The notes under the pieces were generated by a model, which saw only the letters and a program-made list of their open reading frames with translations, ran no database searches and was not told the DNA's origin. Shown in pieces: positions 8,441 through 16,409 of a stretch of 28,649 bases of DNA (position 1 is the first letter of the stretch; the number at the start of each line of letters is the position of its first letter). Source of the DNA: CAZMCT01 sp964564785. Lineage in GTDB: Bacteria; Planctomycetota; Phycisphaerae; UBA1845; Fen-1342. A program made the position numbers and the translations under genes. Location: assembly GCA_964564785.1 (NCBI GenBank), contig CAZMCT010000040.1, positions 1 through 28,649 on the forward strand. Direction: 5' to 3'.

Positions 8441-8535
8441 TCCTTGAACAAGGGGGCCGGCTCCGCACCAACCCACCCACACGGCGGTGCCAACAGCCGC
8501 TCCCGCGCTCCCGTTCCCTCTTTCGACGGGCTGCT
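8441..8535. repeat. Dispersed palindromic element, copy B
   Basis: The left end TCCTTGAACAAGGGGGCC and the reverse complement of the right end (CAGCCCGTCGAAAGAGGGAA) are versions of the same terminal repeat found in copies A and D. The inner part on the minus strand, GCGCGGGAGCGG, corresponds to CACCGCGGGAGTG of the other copies. It sits in the 590-base gap between the divergent Nif3-like and S8 protease genes, which otherwise contains only the promoter noted next. Confidence 0.6.
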
Positions 8536-8601
8536 ACCTTCGCAGCGTGGGGCCTGCTCGAACCGATAGCCGCTCCGTGCGGCGTTTCCGCCAATCCACG
8601 C

Positions 8602-8630
8602 TTGTACGCGTATGGCGCGGTTGCTACGAT
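8602..8630 (+). promoter_or_regulatory. Sigma70-like promoter for the S8 protease gene
   Basis: TTGTAC at 8602-8607 and TACGAT at 8625-8630 with a 17-base spacer. It would give a leader of about 195 bases before the protease start. Confidence 0.5.
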
Positions 8631-8833
8631 GAGCATGGCGGCCGGAGTTGGTGTTCCGGGGCACGGTGCATTTTGAGCCGCGCTGCGGAACGCGGCAGGG
8701 AAACGAAGACCCGTTCTGTGGCACGACGGCTCGGGGCCCGTCTCTTCTGCCTCTCCCCGCGCCGACCTGAGACCGGTGTGACCACCCGCGGACAGCCCGC
8801 GCGGTCGAAGCGTTCCATCAAGGAGAATCCGTG

Positions 8834-11326
8834 ATGAACAGACTGGTGCTTTGTGGATTTGTGGTCGTTGCGGTGGCGAGCACCGCGGGAGCCGGGGTCA
8901 TCGACCCCGAGCTGCAAGACATCCTCGCGGCTCGCGCCCCCGACGAGAGCGTCTCGGCCCTCATTTACCTGCATGACAAGGTCAACATCGACGCGCTCTC
9001 GCGTCAGCTCACCGCCCAACGGGCCAACGCCCAGCAGCGCCACGAGACGGTCGTGCGGGCCCTCCAGGCCAAGGCCAAGGCCACCCAAGCCCCCCTGCTG
9101 GCCGAGCTCGAGGAAATGCAGCGCGTCGGCCTCGTCCGGTCTTACGAGGCCTTCTGGATCGCGAACATCATCCGCGTCGACGCCCCGGCCGCGCAGATCG
9201 AGTTCCTCGCGGCCCATCCCAGCGTCGACAAGGTTTACGTGAACCACCCCGTCAGTCTGGATGAGCCGACCCGGATGCAGCCGGCCACCGACGACCCGCT
9301 GCGTACCCCCGAGCCCGGCCTGGTTGCGATCAACGTCCCGCAGGTCTGGGCCATGGGCATCGACGGCACCGGCGTGCTGGTCGCGAACATGGACACCGGC
9401 GTCGCCGGCAACCACCCCGCGCTGGCAAGCCGTTGGGCGGGCCTCCTGCCCCAGTACGCCGGCCACCCGGAATGGGCCTGGCACGACGCCCTCGCGAACC
9501 CGCCAAGCACATTCCCCTCGGACGGCTACGGCCACGGCACCCACACCATGGGCACGGTGTGCGGCGGCCCGCCCGGCCTTGAGATCGGCGTCGCGCCCGG
9601 CGCACGCTGGATCGCCGATAACTGCATCAACCAGGGCGTAGGGCCGGCCTTCCACGCCGATGTCATCGCCGGTTTCCAGTGGTTCGCGGACCCCGATGGC
9701 AACCCCGCCACGAGTTGGGACGTTCCGGCCGTCTGCTCGAACTCGTGGGGCGTGACCAGCAGCATGGGCTACCCGCCCTGCGACCAGGACTTCTGGGCCT
9801 ATCTCGACGCCTGTGAGGCCGCCGGCTGCGCGATCATCTTTTCTGCCGGCAACGAAGGCCCGGGCGCGAACACCCTCCGCCGGCCCTCGGACCGCGCCAC
9901 GGACGCTTATCGGACAATGGCGGTGGCCGCGGTGAACGCCAACGTGAGCGGCTGGCCGATCGCCAGTTTCTCCTCGCGCGGCCCGACCTACTGCACGCCG
10001 GACGGATCGGCGGCGATCAAACCCGACATTGCCGCCCCGGGCGTGTACGTACGCTCCGCGGTCCCGCCGAATGGCTACCAATACATGGACGGCACCTCGA
10101 TGGCCTCGCCGCACATCAACGGCGTGATGGCACTGATGAAGCAGATGTGCGAGGACCTCACCGTCGAGCAGATGAAGCAGATCATCTACGACACCGCCCA
10201 CGACCTCGGCCCGGCCGGCGAGGACAACTCCTACGGCTGGGGCATGGTCGACGCCTACGCGGCGGTCCTCGCGGCCGAGGAAGCCTGCGGGCCGCACCCG
10301 CCCAAGGTCGAGGACCTGGTGGCCGCGACCACGACCAACACGCCGGTGACGATCGAACTCCTCTCGGATGACGACGGCGAGCCGGTCCCGCCCGGCGTGG
10401 TCAACACCATCGTGCTGAGCCTGCCGGCCAACGGCTACCTGGTCGATCCGAACGGCGGCGTGATCCTGAGCGTGCCGGCCACGCTGGCCGCCAACGGCAA
10501 TCAGGTGCTCTACTATCCGGCCGCGTACTTCAGCGGGTCGGACGGGTTCACGTTCAAGGCGAACGACGGCGGCACGCCGCCCGAGGGCGGCGACTCGCCG
10601 GTGGCGAACGTGACCATCACGGTCACGGGCGTCTCGGAGATCGTGTACAGCTACCCGCTGGACGAGAACCCCGGCTGGAGCACCCAAGGGAACTGGGCTT
10701 TCGGGACGCCGCTCGGCGGCGGCAGCCACGCGGCCGACCCCACGGGCGGGCACACCGGCTCGAAGGTTTACGGGTTCAATCTCAGCGGCGACTACGCGAA
10801 CAACATGCCGGCGTACAGCCTGACGACGACCGCCATCGACTGCACGTACGTCAGCGACGTGACGTTGAAGTTCTGGCGCTGGCTGGGCGTCGAGCAGTTC
10901 GACCAGGCCAGCATTCAGGTCTCGACCGACGGGACGACCTGGACGCTGGTGTGGCACAACTCGACCGACGTGAACGATAGCGCGTGGTCGCAGCAGAGCG
11001 TGCCTGTGGCCGCGCTGAACAACGCGCCCACGGCGTACATCCGCTGGGTCATGGGTCCGACCGACCACTCGGTGACCTACCCCGGCTGGAACATCGACGA
11101 TATCGAGATCTGGGGCCAGCTCGCGCCGCCCTTCGCCGCCGGCGACGTGAACTGCGACGGCAGCGTCGACTTCGGCGACATCAACGATTTCGTCCTGCGG
11201 CTGAGCAACTTCGCCGCGTACCTGGCCGCGCATCCCGATTGCCCGGAAAGCACCGCTGACGTCAATGGCGACGGCGTGGTCAACTTCGGCGATATCAACG
11301 CGTTCGTCGCGCTGCTCGCCGGATAG
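8834..11326 (+). CDS. Secreted subtilisin-like (S8) serine protease with C-terminal dockerin
   Basis: An extracellular endopeptidase of 830 residues. AAGGAG at 8820-8825 sits eight bases from the ATG at 8834; a GTG at 8831 is an alternative. A signal peptide (NRLVLCGFVVVAVASTAGAG) precedes a propeptide-like, helix-rich segment (to about 150). The peptidase domain (160-480) shows the catalytic Asp in VANMDTGV (about 187), His in GYGHGTHTMG (about 234), the oxyanion Asn in SAGNEGPG (about 340) and Ser in DGTSMASPH (about 422). After it come a cadherin/Ig-like domain (500-600), a MAM/jelly-roll-like domain ending PGWNIDDIEIWG (605-762), and a type I dockerin with two calcium loops (GDVNCDGSVDFGDIN, DVNGDGVVNFGDIN). 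It converges on the next gene with a shared terminator between. All catalytic residues are present, so it should be active. Confidence 0.95.
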   Translation: MNRLVLCGFVVVAVASTAGAGVIDPELQDILAARAPDESVSALIYLHDKVNIDALSRQLTAQRANAQQRHETVVRALQAKAKATQAPLLAELEEMQRVGLVRSYEAFWIANIIRVDAPAAQIEFLAAHPSVDKVYVNHPVSLDEPTRMQPATDDPLRTPEPGLVAINVPQVWAMGIDGTGVLVANMDTGVAGNHPALASRWAGLLPQYAGHPEWAWHDALANPPSTFPSDGYGHGTHTMGTVCGGPPGLEIGVAPGARWIADNCINQGVGPAFHADVIAGFQWFADPDGNPATSWDVPAVCSNSWGVTSSMGYPPCDQDFWAYLDACEAAGCAIIFSAGNEGPGANTLRRPSDRATDAYRTMAVAAVNANVSGWPIASFSSRGPTYCTPDGSAAIKPDIAAPGVYVRSAVPPNGYQYMDGTSMASPHINGVMALMKQMCEDLTVEQMKQIIYDTAHDLGPAGEDNSYGWGMVDAYAAVLAAEEACGPHPPKVEDLVAATTTNTPVTIELLSDDDGEPVPPGVVNTIVLSLPANGYLVDPNGGVILSVPATLAANGNQVLYYPAAYFSGSDGFTFKANDGGTPPEGGDSPVANVTITVTGVSEIVYSYPLDENPGWSTQGNWAFGTPLGGGSHAADPTGGHTGSKVYGFNLSGDYANNMPAYSLTTTAIDCTYVSDVTLKFWRWLGVEQFDQASIQVSTDGTTWTLVWHNSTDVNDSAWSQQSVPVAALNNAPTAYIRWVMGPTDHSVTYPGWNIDDIEIWGQLAPPFAAGDVNCDGSVDFGDINDFVLRLSNFAAYLAAHPDCPESTADVNGDGVVNFGDINAFVALLAG

Positions 11327-11385
11327 CCGCGCAACTTCGTAAGCGGCGCCGGATCCACGCGTCCGGCGCGTCTGAAAAACAGAAA

Positions 11386-11436
11386 CCGGGCGGGTTCGCG
11401 GCCCTGGTGGGTCGCGGAACCCGCCCGGCTCTTTTT
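11386..11436. terminator. Bidirectional intrinsic terminator between convergent genes
   Basis: A near-perfect 15-base stem (CCGGGCGGGTTCGCG at 11386-11400 against 11413-11428) with a 12-base loop is followed by five Ts at 11432-11436. On the other strand the stem is followed by the complement of AAAAACAGAAA (11376-11385), so it can stop both the protease gene and the minus-strand gene ending at 11530. Confidence 0.85.
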
Positions 11437-11529
11437 CTCGCCCGCAGCACTCCTCGGCACACTGTTCGAGAATCCGTCTCGCGCCGACTGAGCGCCGTGC
11501 CGGCCCGATCCGTCCGTTGGCCCAGCGCC

Positions 11530-13626
11530 CTACGGCGGGCCGGTGAACAGCAGCGAGAACAGCGCGAAGTCCTCGAAGTCCACGTCGCCGTCACCGTCGA
11601 GATCCGCGTCGCCGCCGCCGCCCGGCTCGCCGACGTTGACCGTCACCACGTATTCGGTGTAGTGCGGGTTGCCCGTGCAGCTCACGTCGGCCGTGTCCGA
11701 GGCAACCAGCCGAAGAGCGTACGGGCAGGTCGGCAGCTCGCTCACATCCCATGCTCCGAGCAGCCCGCCTATGACCGGTGAGGCGCCGCTCGCAATCGTG
11801 TTCCAGGCGTGCGACGGCCCGCCGGACCATTGCAGCGCCCAGCCCGCCAGGTGCGGGTCATGCACCGTTCCGTAGATCGGGATCTCGCCGTCCAGGACCT
11901 GGCAGTTGGTCGGCGCGGCCAGCGCCGCCGTCGGGGCTGCGTTGTCCACCTCGAAGTGCACCAGCGCATCGTCCATGCCGCCGATCGACTCCGCCACGAG
12001 CCAGAGCTCGTACGACCCCGTCTGCCCGCTCGAGTCCCACGACGTCAGTTGCAGGTTGTAGACCGGCGCGTTGCCGCTGGCCAGCACGGCCCACTCGTCG
12101 CCGGAGCGGCGGATGTACAGGTTCCATGAGAGGGCGCACACGCCGTGACTCACCCAGCCGTTGATGCACACGCTCCCGCCGACCACCGCGCCCTCGCCCG
12201 GACTGTTGAGGACCGCGGTCGGGCCCTGGTCCGCGTACACCAGCCGCACGGCCGTCGACGCGTGGCCGCACTCGTCCAGCACCGTCAGGCGCAGCATGCG
12301 GTAGCCCGGGGCGGCCGGAGTCCAGCCCCAGAACTCGCCGTAGACCGGCTGGAAGCCGGACGTGATGTAGGTCCAGTTGGCTTCGTTCATGCCGCGTTCT
12401 TCGAGCGTCCAGTACCAGAGGTGGTCCTCGGGGTCGCTGGCGATCCCTACGATGTTGGAATAACCACTGAGCGGCACGCAGGCGAAGTCGCCGGGCGAGT
12501 CCAGCAGGGCGACCGGTGCCTGCGTGTCATTCACACATGGGTCTCCCTGCTCGCACACGTCGGCGACGCCGTTTCCGTTCGTATCCGAGCAGTCGTAGTC
12601 CTCGTAGAACGTGCCGCCGAGCTGCGCGCAGGTGGTCGCGTCGGTGTACGTGCAGGACCACCCGTCGTAGCAGCACGCGCCCGACGCCACGCCCTGGATC
12701 GTGCTCATCAGCTCCAGGCAGCCGCCGGAGCCGTAATAACCGCCCACCTCGACGTAGTAAGTCGTGCCCGCCGACACCGCCGCGCTGGCATACGCCGCCG
12801 TGGGGTGGTAGCCGCAGCCCAGATCGTCGGCGCACGCCAACTCGACCCACCAGCCGCTGATGCAGTTGCCCTCCAGGATCCGGACCACCGTGTCGTAGTT
12901 GGTCCCCGGCCGGCACGTGTCGACCGTCAGCGTGCCGCTGACCTCGGGCGTGACCACGAACCACAGCAGGCCGCCGACGTTGGCCTGGCAACTGAAGCTG
13001 TCCCACCCGACCGCCTCTTCGGCGTCGATAAGGAAGCTCTCCGCGCCCGGCACGCCGGACAGCGCCCGGGGCATCGAGCTGTGGAAGTTCCAGGGCGCGT
13101 CGCCGCAGGGACTGCCGATCGTCACGATCAGCCCCAGGCACAGGTAGCAGGCCTGCGGGTTGCTGTTGTACGAGCCGACCATGATCGTGTACGTCAGGCC
13201 GGCGGTGACGTCGTAGGTCAGCCGGCTCGCGTAGCCCGTGCAGTGCTGCGGACACTCCGGGGCGTACGTGTCGTCGTTGTGCGTCAGGTACTGGAACTCG
13301 CACAGCTCGAGCCGCTGGTACAGCCCCACGACCGTGTCGTACATCGTATACGGGTGGCAGCTCGTGATCGTCACCGGCCCGCTAGTCTGCGGCACAAAGT
13401 CAAAGTACACGATGTCGCCAACCGGGACGCCGCCGATACTGCCCGCGTCGGTGGCCGCCTCACAGTCCATCAGCACCATGTGCTGGCCCACCCACCCATT
13501 GATGACGCGCGGGGCGTAGCAGTTGCCCGCCGCCGGCTCGCCAAAGTTGCAGTGCTGGGCGGCGGCCCCCGTCGCGATGGCGCCGGCGCAGAGCACCGGC
13601 AGGATTCCCTGGATGTGCCTGAACAT
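11530..13626 (-). CDS. Secreted Cys-rich protein with PPC-like, Ig-like and single dockerin-like EF-hand modules
   Basis: A 698-residue exported protein of unknown function. The ATG at 13626 is preceded by AAGGAG seven bases away and starts a signal peptide (FRHIQGILPVLCAGAIATGA, then AAAQ). The frame is open to 13905 but the extra N-terminus is Arg-rich and implausible. Two pre-peptidase C-terminal-like beta domains (about 70-170 and 215-310) share the pattern T..C.P.T.YDTVV and YxVxVGxY. A Cys-rich module follows (GACCYDGWSC...DTNGNGVADVCE, 317-358), a type common in planctomycete exoproteins. Three Ig-like units follow (about 368-465, 468-562, 565-665), and the end is one calcium loop, DADLDGDGDVDFEDFALFSL, a half dockerin. 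No enzyme motif is visible; a binding or structural role is a guess. It is divergent from the cupredoxin gene. Confidence 0.8.
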   Translation of the reverse strand: MFRHIQGILPVLCAGAIATGAAAQHCNFGEPAAGNCYAPRVINGWVGQHMVLMDCEAATDAGSIGGVPVGDIVYFDFVPQTSGPVTITSCHPYTMYDTVVGLYQRLELCEFQYLTHNDDTYAPECPQHCTGYASRLTYDVTAGLTYTIMVGSYNSNPQACYLCLGLIVTIGSPCGDAPWNFHSSMPRALSGVPGAESFLIDAEEAVGWDSFSCQANVGGLLWFVVTPEVSGTLTVDTCRPGTNYDTVVRILEGNCISGWWVELACADDLGCGYHPTAAYASAAVSAGTTYYVEVGGYYGSGGCLELMSTIQGVASGACCYDGWSCTYTDATTCAQLGGTFYEDYDCSDTNGNGVADVCEQGDPCVNDTQAPVALLDSPGDFACVPLSGYSNIVGIASDPEDHLWYWTLEERGMNEANWTYITSGFQPVYGEFWGWTPAAPGYRMLRLTVLDECGHASTAVRLVYADQGPTAVLNSPGEGAVVGGSVCINGWVSHGVCALSWNLYIRRSGDEWAVLASGNAPVYNLQLTSWDSSGQTGSYELWLVAESIGGMDDALVHFEVDNAAPTAALAAPTNCQVLDGEIPIYGTVHDPHLAGWALQWSGGPSHAWNTIASGASPVIGGLLGAWDVSELPTCPYALRLVASDTADVSCTGNPHYTEYVVTVNVGEPGGGGDADLDGDGDVDFEDFALFSLLFTGPP

Positions 13627-13960
13627 GCGTTTCTCCTTCGCGCCTGGATGTGCATTCCGGCGGCGCACGCGCGCACCCGGTCGCTTCGCCTCGACTTGGC
13701 GGTGCGGTGCAGACCTGCCGCCTGAAACTGCCAGCAAATCCCACCTGCCCCGGTGCTCGTAAGGCACCCGCCAGCGATGGCGATTGCAAGACTTTTTCGA
13801 CCTCGACCTCCTGTTTCGGACGCGGGCCGCACGCGCGGCACGCCGTCCCCCCCTCTGCTGCAAGCACTTCGCCCGCCGCACTCCCCGCCCGGCGCTATGA
13901 TCCAACGTTCGGGTGCAGGTCGAAACCTGCCAACATTATGCCCAAGAAAAGGAGAGACTC
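13627..13960. other. Divergent intergenic region
   Basis: These 334 bases separate two divergent secreted-protein genes and should hold both promoters. TATGAT at 13896-13901 is a possible -10 for the plus-strand gene, but the -35 position is GC-rich. I see no further gene or repeat, apart from the small hairpin listed separately. Confidence 0.5.
13915..13930 (+). promoter_or_regulatory. Small leader hairpin GCAGGT-CGAA-ACCTGC
   Basis: A perfect six-base stem with a CGAA tetraloop in the likely 5' leader, 18 bases upstream of the Shine-Dalgarno site of the cupredoxin gene. The same six-base arms recur upstream of the secreted protein gene at 24054. Confidence 0.35.
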
Positions 13961-14596
13961 ATGCATTTTCGACTGCTTCCCCATGGATCCTCGGTCCTCG
14001 CCCTCCTGAGCATCGTCCTGCCGGCCGCCGCCACCGTGCACAACGTCGAGGTGGCGAATTTCGCGTTCACACCCGCGAACATCACCGTCGCCCCGGGCGA
14101 TACGGTGCACTGGTTCCGCACGTCTGGCACACACACCGTCACGAGCGGTACCGGCTGCGTGCACAACACGCCCTACTTCAACGTGACGCTGAACGCGACC
14201 ACGCCCACCTTCGACTGGGTCGTCCCGTCCGGCGTCGGCGCGGTCCCCTACTTCTGCATCCCCCACTGCGCGATGGGCATGACCGGCACGATCACGATCC
14301 AGTCCACCGAACTCCAGAACTTCGTTATCACGCTCGACGGCGACCAGGAGGTGCCTGCCAACACCTCGCCGGCCACCGGGAGCGGAACCGCCACGCTCGA
14401 TTTGCAGACCAACGTCCTGAACTGGAACATCACCTTCAGCGGCCTTCAGGGCACGCAGACGCTGGCCCACTTCCACGGCCCCGCCCTGCCCTGCTTCAAC
14501 GCCGGCGTGCAGATCACGCTGCCGCTTGGCAGCCCGATTGTCGGCTCCGCCCAGCTCACCCCCACCCAGGCCGCTGACCTCCTGGCCGGCAAGTGA
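13961..14596 (+). CDS. Cupredoxin-CHRD protein: N-terminal part of a gene interrupted by in-frame TGA
   Basis: ATG at 13961 follows AAGGAG (13949-13954) by six bases. The product begins with a signal peptide (LALLSIVLPAAA), then a plastocyanin-like type 1 copper domain (28-113) with ligands His58 (SGTHTV), Cys99, His102 and Met107 (FCIPHCAMGM). A CHRD domain starts at about 120 (FVITLDGDQEVP...AHFHGPA) and is cut at LLAGK by TGA at 14594-14596. The next codons in the same frame complete the CHRD domain (YVNIHTNLFPGGEIRGQ), so the stop replaces one residue, probably Trp (TGG) or Leu. As it stands the 211-residue product would be an exported copper domain with a truncated CHRD domain. TGA ends other genes here, so recoding is unlikely; mutation, readthrough or a base error are the options. 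Confidence 0.85.
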   Translation: MHFRLLPHGSSVLALLSIVLPAAATVHNVEVANFAFTPANITVAPGDTVHWFRTSGTHTVTSGTGCVHNTPYFNVTLNATTPTFDWVVPSGVGAVPYFCIPHCAMGMTGTITIQSTELQNFVITLDGDQEVPANTSPATGSGTATLDLQTNVLNWNITFSGLQGTQTLAHFHGPALPCFNAGVQITLPLGSPIVGSAQLTPTQAADLLAGK

Positions 14597-16144
14597 TACG
14601 TCAACATCCACACCAACCTTTTCCCGGGCGGCGAAATCCGCGGCCAGGTCCTGCCCGCCCCGCTCACCGATCCGATTCCGGCCCCGGTCACCCCCGGCGA
14701 CGTCTACGTCCGGCTCGCGCCGGTCGCCAGCGGCCTGACCGCCCCGAACTGGGGCACGCCCGCACCGGGCATCGCCGGCCGCCTCTACGTCACCGATCAA
14801 AACGGGATCCTCTGGAACGTCAACGTGGGCGACGGCTCCAAGAGCGTCTTCCTCGACGTGACGTCGCGACTGGTTCCGCTTGGCATCTTCGGGCCGAACT
14901 CGTTCGATGAGCGCGGCCTGCTCGGTGTTGCGTTCGACCCTGAGTATGCGACCACCGGCCGGCTCTACACCTTCACCTCCGAGCCCGCGGTCGGCACGGC
15001 CGACTTCACGACGCTTCAGGGCGGCGAGCTTCCGAACTGCCACAGCGTGATCGCCGAGTGGACGGTCAACAACCCGACCGACCCGAATGCAGTGGTCGAC
15101 GTCAACAGCCGCCGCGAGTTGATGCGAATCGACAAGCCCCAGTTCAACCACAACGGGGGCGGCCTGGTATTCGGCCCCGACGGCTATCTCTACATCGCCC
15201 TCGGCGATGGCGGCGGCGCCGACGACCGCAACGGCCAGACGTTCATCGGCGTTGATATCGTCGGCCACGGCTGCGGTGGCAACGGCCAGAACATCAACGC
15301 CATCCTCGGAAAGGTGCTGCGGATTGACCCGAGCGGCAACAACTCCGCGAACGGCAACTACGGCATCCCGGCCGACAACCCGTTCGTCGGCGCGCCCGGG
15401 CTGGACGAGATCTGGGCCCTGGGCTTCCGCAACCCGTGGCGCCTCTCGTTCGACAGCCTGACCGGTGACCTGCTGGTCGCGGACGTCGGACAGAACGACA
15501 TCGAGGAAATCAGCCTCGTCACCGCGGGCGGCAACTACGGCTGGCGCGACAAGGAGGGCTCGTTCTTTTTCGTCTTCAACGGCAACCTGCCGGGCTACGT
15601 CACGGACGTCCCGCTGGCGACCGCCCCGGCGCTGATCGACCCCGTGGCCGAGTACGACCACGACGAGGGGCTCGCGATCGTCGGTGGCTTCGTGTATCGC
15701 GGATCAGAGATCCCCGCGCTGTACGGCCGCTACGTGTTCGGCGACTTCGCGCGGAGCTTCCAGAACGACGGTCGGCTGTTCTATCTCGATGCCTCGAATG
15801 AAGTTAAAGAACTCAACCTCATCGGCTTGACGGGGCTGAACCATTCGCTCCTCGGCTTCGGGCAGGATGCGGACGGCGAGATTTACGTCCTCGCGAACAC
15901 GACCGGTACCCCATTCGGGACGACCGGCGTCGTGCTGCGGATTGCCTCCGGGCGCGGCGACCTCAACTGCGACGGCGTGATCGATTTTGGCGACATCAAC
16001 GCCTTCGTACTGGCACTCTCGAATCCCGCCGCTTGGCAGGCCACATACCCCGGCTGCCCGCTTGAAAACGGAGACATCAACGGAAACGGGTCCGTCGGAT
16101 TCGAGGACATCAACCCGTTCGTCGCGTTACTCATTTCTCAGTAA
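14597..16144 (+). CDS. Rest of the interrupted gene: CHRD end, PQQ-type sugar dehydrogenase propeller, dockerin
   Basis: This is in the same frame as the upstream part, with no other stop, so the whole gene would span 13961-16144 (727 residue positions). After the last CHRD strand (GEIRGQV), a beta-propeller of the soluble glucose/sorbosone dehydrogenase type starts at LAPVASGLTAPNW. Its signatures are DERGLLGVAFDPEYATTGRL, HNGGGLVFGPDGYLYIALGDGG, GKVLRIDP, ALGFRNPWRLSFD and ADVGQNDIEEI. Such enzymes oxidise sugars or related alcohols in the periplasm or outside the cell, usually with PQQ. The C-terminus is a full dockerin (GDLNCDGVIDFGDIN...DINGNGSVGFEDIN). A GTG at 14825 is the first start-like codon with a long frame, but it lies within a propeller strand and lacks a ribosome site, so independent translation is unlikely. 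The fully preserved downstream frame argues the interruption is recent, bypassed, or an error. Confidence 0.85.
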   Translation, partial: YVNIHTNLFPGGEIRGQVLPAPLTDPIPAPVTPGDVYVRLAPVASGLTAPNWGTPAPGIAGRLYVTDQNGILWNVNVGDGSKSVFLDVTSRLVPLGIFGPNSFDERGLLGVAFDPEYATTGRLYTFTSEPAVGTADFTTLQGGELPNCHSVIAEWTVNNPTDPNAVVDVNSRRELMRIDKPQFNHNGGGLVFGPDGYLYIALGDGGGADDRNGQTFIGVDIVGHGCGGNGQNINAILGKVLRIDPSGNNSANGNYGIPADNPFVGAPGLDEIWALGFRNPWRLSFDSLTGDLLVADVGQNDIEEISLVTAGGNYGWRDKEGSFFFVFNGNLPGYVTDVPLATAPALIDPVAEYDHDEGLAIVGGFVYRGSEIPALYGRYVFGDFARSFQNDGRLFYLDASNEVKELNLIGLTGLNHSLLGFGQDADGEIYVLANTTGTPFGTTGVVLRIASGRGDLNCDGVIDFGDINAFVLALSNPAAWQATYPGCPLENGDINGNGSVGFEDINPFVALLISQ

Positions 16145-16409
16145 ACATTTGCGTGCCGGCCATCCCACCGGCGACGCGGATGTTCACCGCGCACCGAAGC
16201 CGCGGCGGAGCCCCCGTCGCGGCCGCCTTCGTGGCCGCGCCGCGCAGATTGCTCGATATGTGGAAAAGGACGTTGCTTTGAAGTCTGGGAGAAGGCACAC
16301 TACTGAAAGGGTTCATCCGAACCGGTGCTGCGCGCCGCACGACTCGGGGCGGCGTATCCGCCGGGGAAGGTCGCGCGCGATGCCCCAAACGCCTCGTAAA
16401 GGAGATGGT

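Noticed and set aside
8398..8724. 108-codon minus-strand frame in the protease upstream gap
   Set aside because: It runs through palindromic copy B and the promoter, has no ribosome site, and shows no recognisable protein features.
8624..11233. 869-codon open frame antisense to the S8 protease gene
   Set aside because: It is the shadow of a GC-rich gene: Val, Arg, His and Asp-rich with no domain, while the plus strand has complete protease motifs.
14594..14596. Selenocysteine or reassigned TGA
   Set aside because: The family position is Trp or Leu, not Cys. I see no convincing SECIS-like hairpin directly downstream, and TGA ends other genes here.
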